Under the pieces are notes generated by a model. It made no database searches. It had not been told where the DNA came from and saw only the letters and a program-made list of their open reading frames with translations. Source: Scalindua sp964584595 (lineage in GTDB: Bacteria > Planctomycetota > Brocadiia > Brocadiales > Scalinduaceae). Taken from it: 14,629 nucleotides of DNA. Every line of letters starts with the position of its first letter. The stretch's first letter is position 1. Positions 1 through 5,880 of the stretch are shown piece by piece. The stretch is taken from contig CAZPAM010000066.1 in NCBI GenBank assembly GCA_964584595.1, forward strand, positions 1-14,629, in the 5' to 3' direction. The position numbers and the translations under genes are program-made.

Positions 1-372
1 CACTATGAATGTATAAGGGTGGAACTTGCCGACCTCCTCGGTAATTATTGCATATCCTGCAACCTTTCCGGATTTAATGCCTATGTATGTGATAAAGCTG
101 TTTTCATATATCTTCCTCCTCAGTCTGTTCTGAAGCACGGTCTTGCTCTCATCAGTAAGGATTATCTCGTCATACACAATCTCATCACAATCCAGAAGCA
201 CCTTCAGCAGTGCCTGTTCTTCCGTCAGGAAAACCTGAGGCTGATAATTGTCCGCCGGTTCTTCCATGGAAGGATTATCTGGAATACCTTTATTATGGCC
301 GCCGTACGCAGAAGCTATTTCGAATACAGATACCAATATTAATAAAATTAGATAAATATTTATTTTTTTCAC
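1..372 (-). CDS. FMN-binding-domain exported protein, partial (cut by left edge)
   Basis: A frame opens at GTG (372-370) and stays open for 124 codons to base 1, so the C-terminal part lies outside the window. Residues 1-22 form a signal peptide (MKKINIYLILLILVSVFEIA, then SA). The mature part begins FLTEEQALLKVL, passes through an Asp/Glu stretch and LTDESKTVL, and reaches TYIGIKSGKVAGYAIITEEV-GKFHPYTFIV. From knowledge of the family, this order (TEEQAL helix, LTDE, 'YvGkk-GkvvGyA', 'Gkh-pyTf') is that of exported FMN_bind proteins, related to RnfG/NqrC flavin domains. The SGAT-type flavin-attachment motif would lie beyond the edge, so covalent flavin cannot be checked. The GTG follows the lipoprotein stop (TAA 378-376) by 3 nt, so the two are probably translationally coupled. 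An electron-transfer role at the periplasmic face is inferred. Confidence 0.8.
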   Translation of the reverse strand, partial: MKKINIYLILLILVSVFEIASAYGGHNKGIPDNPSMEEPADNYQPQVFLTEEQALLKVLLDCDEIVYDEIILTDESKTVLQNRLRRKIYENSFITYIGIKSGKVAGYAIITEEVGKFHPYTFIV

Positions 373-375
373 TTT

Positions 376-867
376 TTAATCTTCACCAAGAATTTCTTCA
401 ATCCTCATTAAGGCATCTTCTTCTCGTTCTCCTGTAGACATCTTCCTCTCCCATCTGTATGCCGCACTGCCGCCCCTTGCTTTTTCCTGAACCTGGCAGC
501 TTACCTTTACCGAGCTGATCAGATTATTACCGGAAATCTTGATTGTAATTCGATATCGCTCTTTCCAGTAATCATCAAGGAGCCGATCTGACACTATACT
601 TCTTGCCTTCCTTTCCGAGAATCCTTCAACCCAGCCGGTCTTTATTACACCCTTTTCCTTGTTTATTTTATCCAGGGGCAGATCCCCCAGTGACATTATA
701 ACGGCAGACCACACACCCTCAAAGTCTTCGTTAAAAGTCCTTGTATATTTTGAAGAGTGCGAACCGGCAGAACGATCATCATTGGCTTGATGTTTTGAAG
801 AAGTACCAAGCAGGGTACATCCTGTTAAGAAAAACAGTGGTATTATTAATATTCTTAAGGTGGACAT
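376..867 (-). CDS. BamC-like outer-membrane lipoprotein
   Basis: This is a 163-aa protein with a short signal sequence ending in a lipobox, LTGC (residues 14-17), so Cys17 should be lipidated and the protein anchored in a membrane. A Ser/Asp-rich linker (about 18-42) leads to a domain reading FEGVWSAVIMSLGDLPLDKI, then KGVIKTGWVEG. The pattern 'f-xx-vW-xx-V...sL-xx-L...e-kGvI-T-W' resembles the BamC/NlpB-type lipoprotein domain. This is a pattern resemblance, and BAM-complex membership is not shown. The C-terminal half is mostly predicted strand plus an acidic helix (EREEDALMRIEEILGED). No Shine-Dalgarno sequence is visible before the ATG, although a plausible promoter lies just upstream (897-926). 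The FMN-binding gene follows after 3 nt. It could instead be an unrelated lipoprotein of the same fold. Confidence 0.8.
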   Translation of the reverse strand: MSTLRILIIPLFFLTGCTLLGTSSKHQANDDRSAGSHSSKYTRTFNEDFEGVWSAVIMSLGDLPLDKINKEKGVIKTGWVEGFSERKARSIVSDRLLDDYWKERYRITIKISGNNLISSVKVSCQVQEKARGGSAAYRWERKMSTGEREEDALMRIEEILGED

Positions 868-896
868 AATAAGGAGTTTCTGGTTTTGGGTGATGG

Positions 897-926
897 ATGC
901 TAACAGAGGCTATATATTTTTGTCAA
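897..926 (-). promoter_or_regulatory. Putative sigma70-type promoter for the lipoprotein/FMN-binding pair
   Basis: On the minus strand a perfect TTGACA (926-921) is followed by an 18-bp spacer and TAGCAT (902-897), a 4/6 match to the -10 box. The predicted leader to the ATG at 867 is about 23 nt and contains no Shine-Dalgarno sequence. The assignment rests on consensus matching only. Confidence 0.45.
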
Positions 927-989
927 GCAATTATCAGAATCCTGAGTGTTGGGGGGAGCGACTTTATGGTTGGTTCACCTGAATTAGAT

Positions 990-1035
990 ATGGGTGCACT
1001 GCGAAAGGAGAAGGTGAAAATTACAGTGCACCCAT
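990..1035 (-). other. Perfect 12-bp inverted repeat (hairpin), 22-nt loop
   Basis: ATGGGTGCACTG (990-1001) pairs perfectly with CAGTGCACCCAT (1024-1035). Read as minus-strand RNA, it begins 92 nt after the DUF2325 stop codon and has a pyrimidine-rich loop containing CACCTTCTCC. It is immediately preceded, on that strand, by a second small inverted repeat, TTCTTAA/TTAAGAA (1035-1055, 7-bp arms). No U-tract follows, so it is not a standard intrinsic terminator. It could be an mRNA 3'-end stabiliser, a U-tract-less terminator or a protein site. Confidence 0.6.
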
Positions 1036-1126
1036 TCTTAAGAATTTTTTAAGAACACTCTTAGTATTACTAACATGAAATACGCCTGATTAGTTCCATT
1101 TAATTTTTATTTTTATCTGAATCGGG

Positions 1127-1414
1127 CTAATTATTGGTCAGGCAATCCGGCAGTTTCTTATATATAGATGACCATGAACGCCTTGCGAAGACAACGGGAA
1201 TGTTAGATTCCTTTGCCAGTTTCTTCGTTACGTTAGTGAGATTGTGGTTAACATAGTCGTGCAGTACTATAATCAGATCCATAGTCATCGGCATGCCTCT
1301 CTTAATAACATTCCTATTCCTGCCGTTCATATGCCTGATATCATCTACTCCAATTTTCTTCAATTCTTTTGGTATACTGCCAAGGTGGTCTCCACCGACT
1401 ATTAATACGGACAT
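1127..1414 (-). CDS. DUF2325 domain protein
   Basis: This is a 95-aa protein that is essentially a single domain. The visible landmarks are LIVGGDHLGSIPKELKKIGV (3-22), HMNGR (28-32), a basic stretch NRNVIKRGMP, MDLIIVLHDYVNHNLT (45-60) and AKESNIPVVFARRSWSSI. The family (Pfam DUF2325) is recognised by 'GG', 'GR', 'D-x-V-x2-DyvnHnl' and 'P-v-f-RRSWssi'. It has an alpha/beta Rossmann-like pattern and no known biochemical function. A strong ribosome site, AGGAGGG (1429-1423), lies 8 nt before the ATG. It is the last gene of a minus-strand set with a winged-helix protein (41 nt upstream) and two receiver proteins, so a signalling or regulatory role is inferred from company only. Confidence 0.85.
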   Translation of the reverse strand: MSVLIVGGDHLGSIPKELKKIGVDDIRHMNGRNRNVIKRGMPMTMDLIIVLHDYVNHNLTNVTKKLAKESNIPVVFARRSWSSIYKKLPDCLTNN

Positions 1415-1455
1415 GTTATTTTCCCTCCTATAAAAAAGGTAAAAACAATTAACAA

Positions 1456-1662
1456 TTAATCACGAAGGCATATCTTTTTACTCCAGCCTGATTTTGTTAC
1501 GGAGATCTTGCCCTCTTTTGCGAGCCAGCCAATACCCTGATCAAAGAGAGACCTCTCCATCCTCAGCAAAGATCTCAGCCTGCGGAGCATCATCTCACCA
1601 TTCGCATGGAGGCGAATCCAGATAATGTCTGCGGCCACTTCTATTTTTGTTGCAAATTCCAT
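1456..1662 (-). CDS. Small winged-helix DNA-binding protein (DUF2582-like)
   Basis: This is a 68-aa protein when begun at the ATG at 1662, which has AAGGAGG (1675-1669) 6 nt upstream. An upstream in-frame ATG (1698) would add 12 residues but lacks a comparable site, so the shorter form is preferred. The sequence FATKIEVAADIIWIRLHANG, LRRLRSLLRM, FDQGIGWLAKEGKI is the pattern of the short bacterial winged helix-turn-helix family once called DUF2582 ('a-xx-iW-xx-L-x2-nG', recognition helix, 'GWL-xx-E-kI'). The C-terminal KSGWSKKICLRD would form the wing. It lies between a receiver protein (56-nt gap) and the DUF2325 gene (41-nt gap). It has no receiver domain of its own and could be the DNA-binding output of the neighbouring stand-alone receivers; that link is inferred. 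Confidence 0.75.
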   Translation of the reverse strand: MEFATKIEVAADIIWIRLHANGEMMLRRLRSLLRMERSLFDQGIGWLAKEGKISVTKSGWSKKICLRD

Positions 1663-1718
1663 ATAAGGCCTCCTTAGCAAAATATTAATATAGTTCAATA
1701 CTTGTTCTCAATAAGACA

Positions 1719-2099
1719 TCAAAAAACTTTACTTGCATATACCTTGTCTTCCAGGCAGTATTTGACTAATTCACAAAAATCATAATCATCAATTGTCTTT
1801 GAAATTACAGCGTTGACACCCATAAGCCTTGCATCGTCCGGCGTAACCGGCAAATAGTCAGAACTCATCAATATAATTGGAACCTTAACAATATTATTTA
1901 TCCTTCTTATTACATCGAGGCCGCCCATTCCCTGCATGTTGAGGTCTGTTATCACAAGGTCAAAGTTTTGTCTCAGAAACAGCAATACGCCTGATGTGCC
2001 ATCACTTGCCGTAGATACACGATAGCCTTCATCCAAAAGTAGTTGTTTGAGGGTAACAAGAACTTCTTCATTGTCGTCAATAATCAGTATATTCTTCAT
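1719..2099 (-). CDS. Stand-alone receiver-domain response regulator (second of pair)
   Basis: This is a CheY-like protein of 126 aa from the ATG at 2099, with a ribosome site AAAGGT just upstream. An in-frame ATG at 2117 would add MKGKYI. The receiver landmarks are complete: acidic pair D8-D9 (ILIIDDNEE), phospho-acceptor D52 (LVITDLNMQGMGG), hydroxyl residue S79/S80 (IILMSSD) and K101 (AVISKTI). No output domain follows, because the protein ends shortly after the last receiver helix. It should act by phosphorylation-dependent protein contact. It lies 51 nt after the first receiver gene (from the 2099 start), and no histidine kinase is in the window. The two receivers are clearly divergent, so this is not a fresh tandem duplication. 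Confidence 0.9.
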   Translation of the reverse strand: MKNILIIDDNEEVLVTLKQLLLDEGYRVSTASDGTSGVLLFLRQNFDLVITDLNMQGMGGLDVIRRINNIVKVPIILMSSDYLPVTPDDARLMGVNAVISKTIDDYDFCELVKYCLEDKVYASKVF

Positions 2100-2150
2100 T
2101 ATGTATTTACCTTTCATCTTTAAAAACAGTTGAAATAAAAAGTGGTTTTC

Positions 2151-2516
2151 TCAGCCAATCTTATCCTTAACCTCTTTTATCAATCTTTCTCTTGTAAAAG
2201 TTTTGTCAAGAAATACCAGATTTGGATCAATCTTCCTTAAATTGTTATAAGGGAGATGTGGTATGTCTGTCGCCATTATGAAAGGAATGTCCTCATATTC
2301 CGGCATACTCTTCAGGTGCAGAAAGAGTGTATCACCGGTCATCATATTTAACGTTAGATCAGTAATAATTAAATCAGGTCTCTTATCTTCCAATTTTGAC
2401 AATGCTTCATACCCATCGTACACATTGACCATTCTATAGTCTGAACCCTCCAGCATCTTTGTATAGAGGTCATGAAAAGGTTGTTCATCATCCACAATCA
2501 TCACGGTTTTACGCAT
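2151..2516 (-). CDS. Stand-alone receiver-domain response regulator (first of pair)
   Basis: This is a 121-aa single-domain receiver protein. The acidic pair is D9-D10 (VMIVDDEQ), the phospho-acceptor D53 (LIITDLTLNMMTGD), the switch hydroxyl T83 (FIMATDIP) and the conserved lysine K105 (VFLDKTF). All key residues are present, so it should be phosphorylatable. The ribosome site AAAGGAA is rather far from the ATG (about 12-13 nt). It is the first gene of the receiver/receiver/winged-helix/DUF2325 series. About 84 bp upstream of its start lies a 19-bp palindrome (2600-2618) that also occurs twice before the porin gene. Its partner kinase is not in the window. Confidence 0.9.
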   Translation of the reverse strand: MRKTVMIVDDEQPFHDLYTKMLEGSDYRMVNVYDGYEALSKLEDKRPDLIITDLTLNMMTGDTLFLHLKSMPEYEDIPFIMATDIPHLPYNNLRKIDPNLVFLDKTFTRERLIKEVKDKIG

Positions 2517-2599
2517 TTTCGTTTTTTCTATTCCTTTCTAATCAGAGCGCAGTTTTGCAAGTCTAATAAATGAAATTTTAATCCAAACCATCAAAGGTA

Positions 2600-2618
2600 A
2601 TTGAGACTTCGTCTCAAT
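2600..2618. promoter_or_regulatory. 19-bp palindromic operator, copy A (Fur-box-like)
   Basis: ATTGAGACTTCGTCTCAAT has perfect 8-bp arms and a 3-bp centre. The arms are identical to those of copy C at 4426-4444. It lies 84 bp upstream of the first receiver gene. Written as 7-1-7 it reads TGAGACT-T-CGTCTCA, reminiscent of the Fur-family layout TGATAAT-n-ATTATCA. The regulator is inferred. Confidence 0.65.
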
Positions 2619-2725
2619 ACAGTAATAAAAAATTTTATACTCCTACTTCAAAATAATATCTTTCTTCATCTGTTTTAATTATGGCCGGAACGGCTGCAGT
2701 TGCACAAATTATATAAACTGAGGCC

Positions 2726-2757
2726 GATGCGTTGTGCGGGGAGGTGCACAACGCATC
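2726..2757. other. Perfect 12-bp hairpin with GGGGAGGT loop
   Basis: GATGCGTTGTGC (2726-2737) pairs perfectly with GCACAACGCATC (2746-2757) around the 8-nt loop GGGGAGGT. As minus-strand RNA it begins 84 nt after the porin stop and presents ACCTCCCC in the loop; as plus-strand RNA it presents a GGAGG core. No U-tract follows on either strand. The distance from a stop codon and the stem length resemble the hairpin at 990-1035. Confidence 0.65.
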
Positions 2758-2840
2758 TTCTCTGTCCTCTGTCTGAAACTCAAACAAAACGGAATTTTTT
2801 AATACCTCAGTCATAACTGTTTACTTATGCAAAATTCAGA

Positions 2841-4271
2841 TTAAAAGAATGTAGCAACTGAGAACATCAGTGTGTTATTGCTTACCTCATGAAGTGGATC
2901 GAAGCTACGTCCATTCTCCCAGTTAACCTGATATTCTGCCTTGAATACGGTATCCTCGGTGTATCTGAAATTAACTCCGGGCGTTAAACGAGCCCTTCTT
3001 ATTTTTCCAGCATCATAGCCGAAATTACCCATAGCAGTTTCTCCCCATCTTACTACACCCGTAAATGTAGAGTCCTCAGTGAAGAAGGTTGGGGCAAGGT
3101 CCTGAAGGAACTGCGGCATGTAGTGATATCTTGGCTCAATATAATATCCGAATGAATCACCAGGCAATAAATCACTTTTCTCTGCGCCCAGCGAACTGCC
3201 TTCTCTTTCAAAATTAGAATGTCCCATCTCGCCTACCAGTTCAAACGGGCCTCTCTGGTATGTCCAGTCAAGGGCCAGAATGGTCAGGCGATTACCTCCG
3301 GTCTGATCGACATAACCCGTGTGGAACGAACCACCGACTTCTAAGCCAAGAAACGGACTATAGGCTAAACGCCCCACTATAGCAAAGTTAGTATTATTAT
3401 TATTCTCTACGCTACCTCTTGAACTCCTTATAAAACTCTCAGCATTAGTTCCAGCCTGATCTCCATCGTCTTGAAGAGACTGAAAGCCATTTACGACATA
3501 TATCTCATAGTCAAGCTTTGACATTTCCGTTGGGTATAATGTACCAAAGAATCCCATGCCTGATTCGCTGAGGGTAGTGGGTATTAAATTTGTATTAACC
3601 ATAGGTCTATCTGTAAGGTCCAAAAGCGGCGCATCATGGACAAGGTTCAATTTACCTAAAGGACTCAAGATGATACCTCCACGATAATTCAACCAATCTG
3701 CCATAAGGAAATCAATAGTTGCAAACTCTACCTTTATATCACCCGATTGATCAATAGAACCACTGCTTGTTTGAGGACCTCCATGTTCAATCTCTATCTC
3801 TGTCGCAAATTTAACCCGGTCTGAAACATCCGAGTATATAAAAGGTACGAGACGATGCTGATCAAATGTACGTTGCTTTCGTTCATTGCCTGACTGTTTT
3901 TCACTGAATTGAAGCTCGTGATCCATATATCCACCTATATATGTATTTCGGCCAAACCTCTGCAAAAAGGGTTTTGTCCTAACGTCACCAAAATAAGGAG
4001 CAAGGCCTTTGTCCTTGAGCTCCTTAGCCTTATTTGCCCAGTAAAATTCATTGCCGGGCATAATACCTTTTACATCGTCTCTCAGGGACTCAAGTTCTTT
4101 AGTGGTTTCTACCTGTTGTGCGAGTTGTCCCTTCAACTCCATGAGCATTTTCTCCATGGCTTCTACCTTTGCCTTGAGATCCTCATCAGTTGCTGCCCCG
4201 TATACCACCGGACATACAGTACCAAGAAAAAGGGCAGACAGGCAGATAAACATGATAAAATACTTCTTCAT
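2841..4271 (-). CDS. Outer-membrane beta-barrel porin with N-terminal coiled coil
   Basis: This is a 476-aa protein. Residues 1-26 are a signal peptide (MKKYFIMFICLSALFLGTVC, then PVVYGA). Residues 30-70 are a heptad-rich, charged segment (DLKAKVEAMEKMLMELKGQL, then a second ELESLRDDV block) that should form a periplasmic or peptidoglycan-side coiled coil. From about 100 onward alternating aromatic and hydrophobic strands run to a terminal FSVATFF, the C-terminal Phe signal recognised by BAM. The layout (coiled coil, long barrel, Asp/Asn-rich loops) is that of phosphate-selective-porin-like OMPs, but the substrate cannot be read from sequence. The ribosome site AAAGGAG lies 7 nt before the ATG. 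Two 19-bp palindromes at 42-60 and 155-173 bp upstream suggest repression by a dimeric regulator, possibly iron-responsive. Confidence 0.85.
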   Translation of the reverse strand: MKKYFIMFICLSALFLGTVCPVVYGAATDEDLKAKVEAMEKMLMELKGQLAQQVETTKELESLRDDVKGIMPGNEFYWANKAKELKDKGLAPYFGDVRTKPFLQRFGRNTYIGGYMDHELQFSEKQSGNERKQRTFDQHRLVPFIYSDVSDRVKFATEIEIEHGGPQTSSGSIDQSGDIKVEFATIDFLMADWLNYRGGIILSPLGKLNLVHDAPLLDLTDRPMVNTNLIPTTLSESGMGFFGTLYPTEMSKLDYEIYVVNGFQSLQDDGDQAGTNAESFIRSSRGSVENNNNTNFAIVGRLAYSPFLGLEVGGSFHTGYVDQTGGNRLTILALDWTYQRGPFELVGEMGHSNFEREGSSLGAEKSDLLPGDSFGYYIEPRYHYMPQFLQDLAPTFFTEDSTFTGVVRWGETAMGNFGYDAGKIRRARLTPGVNFRYTEDTVFKAEYQVNWENGRSFDPLHEVSNNTLMFSVATFF

Positions 4272-4312
4272 AATACACTCCTTTCAATACAGCTGAAAAA
4301 ATTTAAAAAGTG

Positions 4313-4331
4313 ATTGAGACTCAATCTCAAT
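4313..4331. promoter_or_regulatory. 19-bp palindromic operator, copy B
   Basis: ATTGAGACTCAATCTCAAT differs from the strict ATTGAGACnnnGTCTCAAT pattern at one arm base (A instead of G). It lies 42-60 bp upstream of the porin start codon, a position where a bound dimer would block RNA polymerase or early elongation. Confidence 0.65.
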
Positions 4332-4425
4332 TAATAGACAAAAAAAATAGTGTTTTTCCTTAAGACTTTATGTAAGCTCTCAGGGTAATATACCAAGGAA
4401 AGCTTATATAAACGCTATACTTCTT

Positions 4426-4444
4426 ATTGAGACTGAGTCTCAAT
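4426..4444. promoter_or_regulatory. 19-bp palindromic operator, copy C
   Basis: ATTGAGACTGAGTCTCAAT has perfect 8-bp arms and can be read as a 7-1-7 motif, TGAGACT-G-AGTCTCA, with fully symmetric inner bases. It lies 155-173 bp upstream of the porin start and about 350 bp from the antiporter start, so the porin is the likelier target. Confidence 0.7.
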
Positions 4445-4560
4445 TCAGGCTATTTTATACATTTCCCATATAATGTCAACTGCTTTTTTAATTTTTTTTA
4501 AATTTTTTTTTCTAAGTGAGTATAATCGGTTATTTACTACCAAAAGCCCAACAATAAACA

Positions 4561-4593
4561 CGGCCTGATCGCCTACGATTTAAGTTCAGGCCG
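4561..4593. other. Inverted repeat, 8-bp perfect arms, 17-nt loop
   Basis: CGGCCTGA (4561-4568) pairs with TCAGGCCG (4586-4593). It is a GC-rich island in very AT-rich DNA, 15 bp before a second inverted repeat. It lies between two divergent genes, so it is not a 3' terminator of either. It may be an operator or part of an upstream leader RNA. Confidence 0.45.
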
Positions 4594-4607
4594 AAAATGC
4601 TCACTAA

Positions 4608-4630
4608 TTAGCTTAATCTCACTAAGCTAA
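4608..4630. other. Inverted repeat, 8-bp perfect arms, 7-nt loop
   Basis: TTAGCTTA (4608-4615) pairs with TAAGCTAA (4623-4630). The octamer CTCACTAA also occurs twice as a direct repeat here (4600-4607 and 4617-4624), so the element combines inverted and direct repetition. It is upstream of the antiporter promoter candidate. Its function is unknown. Confidence 0.45.
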
Positions 4631-4681
4631 ATACCAGCTCGACAAGCTCACCACACTGAGGAGTTGCAGCGTTTTTTATGT

Positions 4682-4709
4682 TTGACGGAAAGGTCCCAGC
4701 CATTATACT
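4682..4709 (+). promoter_or_regulatory. Putative sigma70-type promoter of the antiporter gene
   Basis: TTGACG (4682-4687), a 16-bp spacer and TATACT (4704-4709) each match the consensus at 5 of 6 positions. The predicted leader to the TTG start at 4794 is roughly 78 nt. Confidence 0.5.
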
Positions 4710-4793
4710 TTCATCTGATACACACGTATCCCCCTTTTTCAGAAGAGGAACCAATGGGGTTTACTATAAAAACAGAGTCATGAGGATTAAATT

Positions 4794-5780
4794 TTGTTAA
4801 TTCAATCTATCCTGTTTATTGCAGGGATTTCGGGCGTTTACTTTGGCGCTGAATGGCTGGTCAAGGGCTCATCAAAGCTATCACGCGATCTAGGGATAAA
4901 GCCCATAGTAATAGGTTTAACCGTTGTTGCCTTTGGCACTTCCAGCCCTGAATTAGCAGTCAGTTTAACCGCATCTATAAATGGGTCTAATGATATAGCG
5001 ATCGGGAACATAATTGGAAGCAACATAGCTAATATCGGTATTGTCCTTGGTATTTCCGCAATAGTTCTTCCCATGCAGGTTGAAAGAATCATTATGAAGA
5101 GGGAATTGCCATTGATGATTGCAATCTCAGCCGCTCTCTATTTTATGGCGATAGATAAAAAGATTGGGCTTATTGATGGTGTGATTCTTTTCACAGGGAT
5201 TATAATCTTTGTAAGTTATCAAGTTTATAATACTTTAAATTCAAAGAGGAAATCAGGCAATTCAACCGGTAACGCAGATGGTAAAACATGCATAGCGGAG
5301 AGTACAGACAAACAAAACCCGGCAGGAAGAAAGCACTTATTATATAATATACTGCATATTGTAATTGGATTAGCATGTCTCTTAGTCGGTTCGCATATAT
5401 TAGTTAAATCTGCAATCTTTATAGCAGGAAGGCTGGGAGTGAGCGAAATGTTAATCGGCCTGACAGTGGTTGCCTTTGGCACTTCAGTACCGGAAATGGC
5501 AACCTCAGTTGTAAGTGTCATTAGAAAAGAAGCTGATATATGTGTGGGAAATGTAATCGGGAGTAATATCTTTAATATACTCATGGTCATAGGATCAGTA
5601 GCATTGGTAAGGCCATTAAATGTGGCAAGAGAGACTCTCTTCTTTGAATTCCCGGCAATGCTACTTTTTTCTGTAGCTTTAATACCGATGATAAGAGGCA
5701 GTCTGAGGGTTAACAGGCTTTCAGGCTTTGTGCTGGTGTCAGGGTACCTGGCATTTATTTTCTTTCTGTTTTATAGATAA
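4794..5780 (+). CDS. CaCA-family calcium/sodium antiporter
   Basis: This is a 328-aa integral membrane protein made of two homologous Na_Ca_ex halves in inverted topology, the hallmark of K+-independent CaCA exchangers (YrbG-like). The alpha-1 repeat reads GLTVVAFGTSSPELAVS (41-57) with GNIIGSNIANI (71-81). The alpha-2 repeat reads GLTVVAFGTSVPEMATS (222-238) with GNVIGSNIFNI (252-262). The ion-binding glutamates E53 and E234 are present in both PE(L/M)A motifs. A hydrophilic loop at about 150-180 (KRKSGNSTGNADGKTCIAES) separates the halves. It should exchange Ca2+ for Na+ or H+ across the cytoplasmic membrane. The start is TTG, supported by GAGGA 7 nt upstream; the ATG 13 nt upstream (4781) closes after six codons. 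The length is normal for the family. Confidence 0.93.
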   Translation: MLIQSILFIAGISGVYFGAEWLVKGSSKLSRDLGIKPIVIGLTVVAFGTSSPELAVSLTASINGSNDIAIGNIIGSNIANIGIVLGISAIVLPMQVERIIMKRELPLMIAISAALYFMAIDKKIGLIDGVILFTGIIIFVSYQVYNTLNSKRKSGNSTGNADGKTCIAESTDKQNPAGRKHLLYNILHIVIGLACLLVGSHILVKSAIFIAGRLGVSEMLIGLTVVAFGTSVPEMATSVVSVIRKEADICVGNVIGSNIFNILMVIGSVALVRPLNVARETLFFEFPAMLLFSVALIPMIRGSLRVNRLSGFVLVSGYLAFIFFLFYR

Positions 5781-5788
5781 AATGACAT

Positions 5789-5870
5789 TTTCGCCACGAA
5801 GACACAAATGCACCAAGAGGACTATTTTTAAATATTCTTTTCTCTGTGTCTTGGCGACTTAGTGGCTGAA
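5789..5870. repeat. Imperfect inverted repeat of the 'CCACGAAGACAC' type
   Basis: The left arm, from CGCCACGAAGACACAAATGC (starting 5792) to about 5822, and the reverse complement of 5837-5870 (GCCACTAAGTCGCCAAGACA, then CAGAG) align over about 28 bases with several mismatches. An AT-rich loop, TATTTTTAAATATT, lies between them. Sequences of this wording ('gccacgaagacacgaag') recur as dispersed intergenic palindromes in many environmental bacterial genomes; this recognition is from memory. It lies between the antiporter stop and the next start and could act as a bidirectional terminator. Confidence 0.5.
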
Positions 5871-5880
5871 CTTTTACGAG

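Larger units (their letters stand above)
2517..2840. other. Intergenic region between porin and receiver operon
   Basis: These 324 bases carry no convincing gene. They hold the 19-bp palindrome at 2600-2618 and the perfect 12-bp hairpin at 2726-2757. The rest is AT-rich. No clear -35/-10 pair for the receiver operon was found, although TATAAA occurs on the minus strand just upstream of the palindrome. Confidence 0.7.
4272..4793. other. Divergent intergenic region between porin and antiporter
   Basis: These 522 bases contain no gene. In order they hold palindrome B (4313-4331), palindrome C (4426-4444), a run of T/A tracts (about 4480-4511) likely to be curved, two perfect 8-bp inverted repeats (4561-4593 and 4608-4630), and a promoter candidate for the antiporter (4682-4709). 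An isolated TATAAT at 4521-4526 has no good -35 partner. Confidence 0.7.

Noticed and set aside
19..437. Plus-strand frames over the left end
   Set aside because: They are antisense to the FMN-binding and lipoprotein genes, which have a signal peptide, lipobox and recognisable domains on the minus strand.
2681..2716. Plus-strand mini-ORF MAGTAAVAQII near the 2726-2757 hairpin
   Set aside because: It has only eleven codons, no ribosome site and no downstream plus-strand gene that it could lead.
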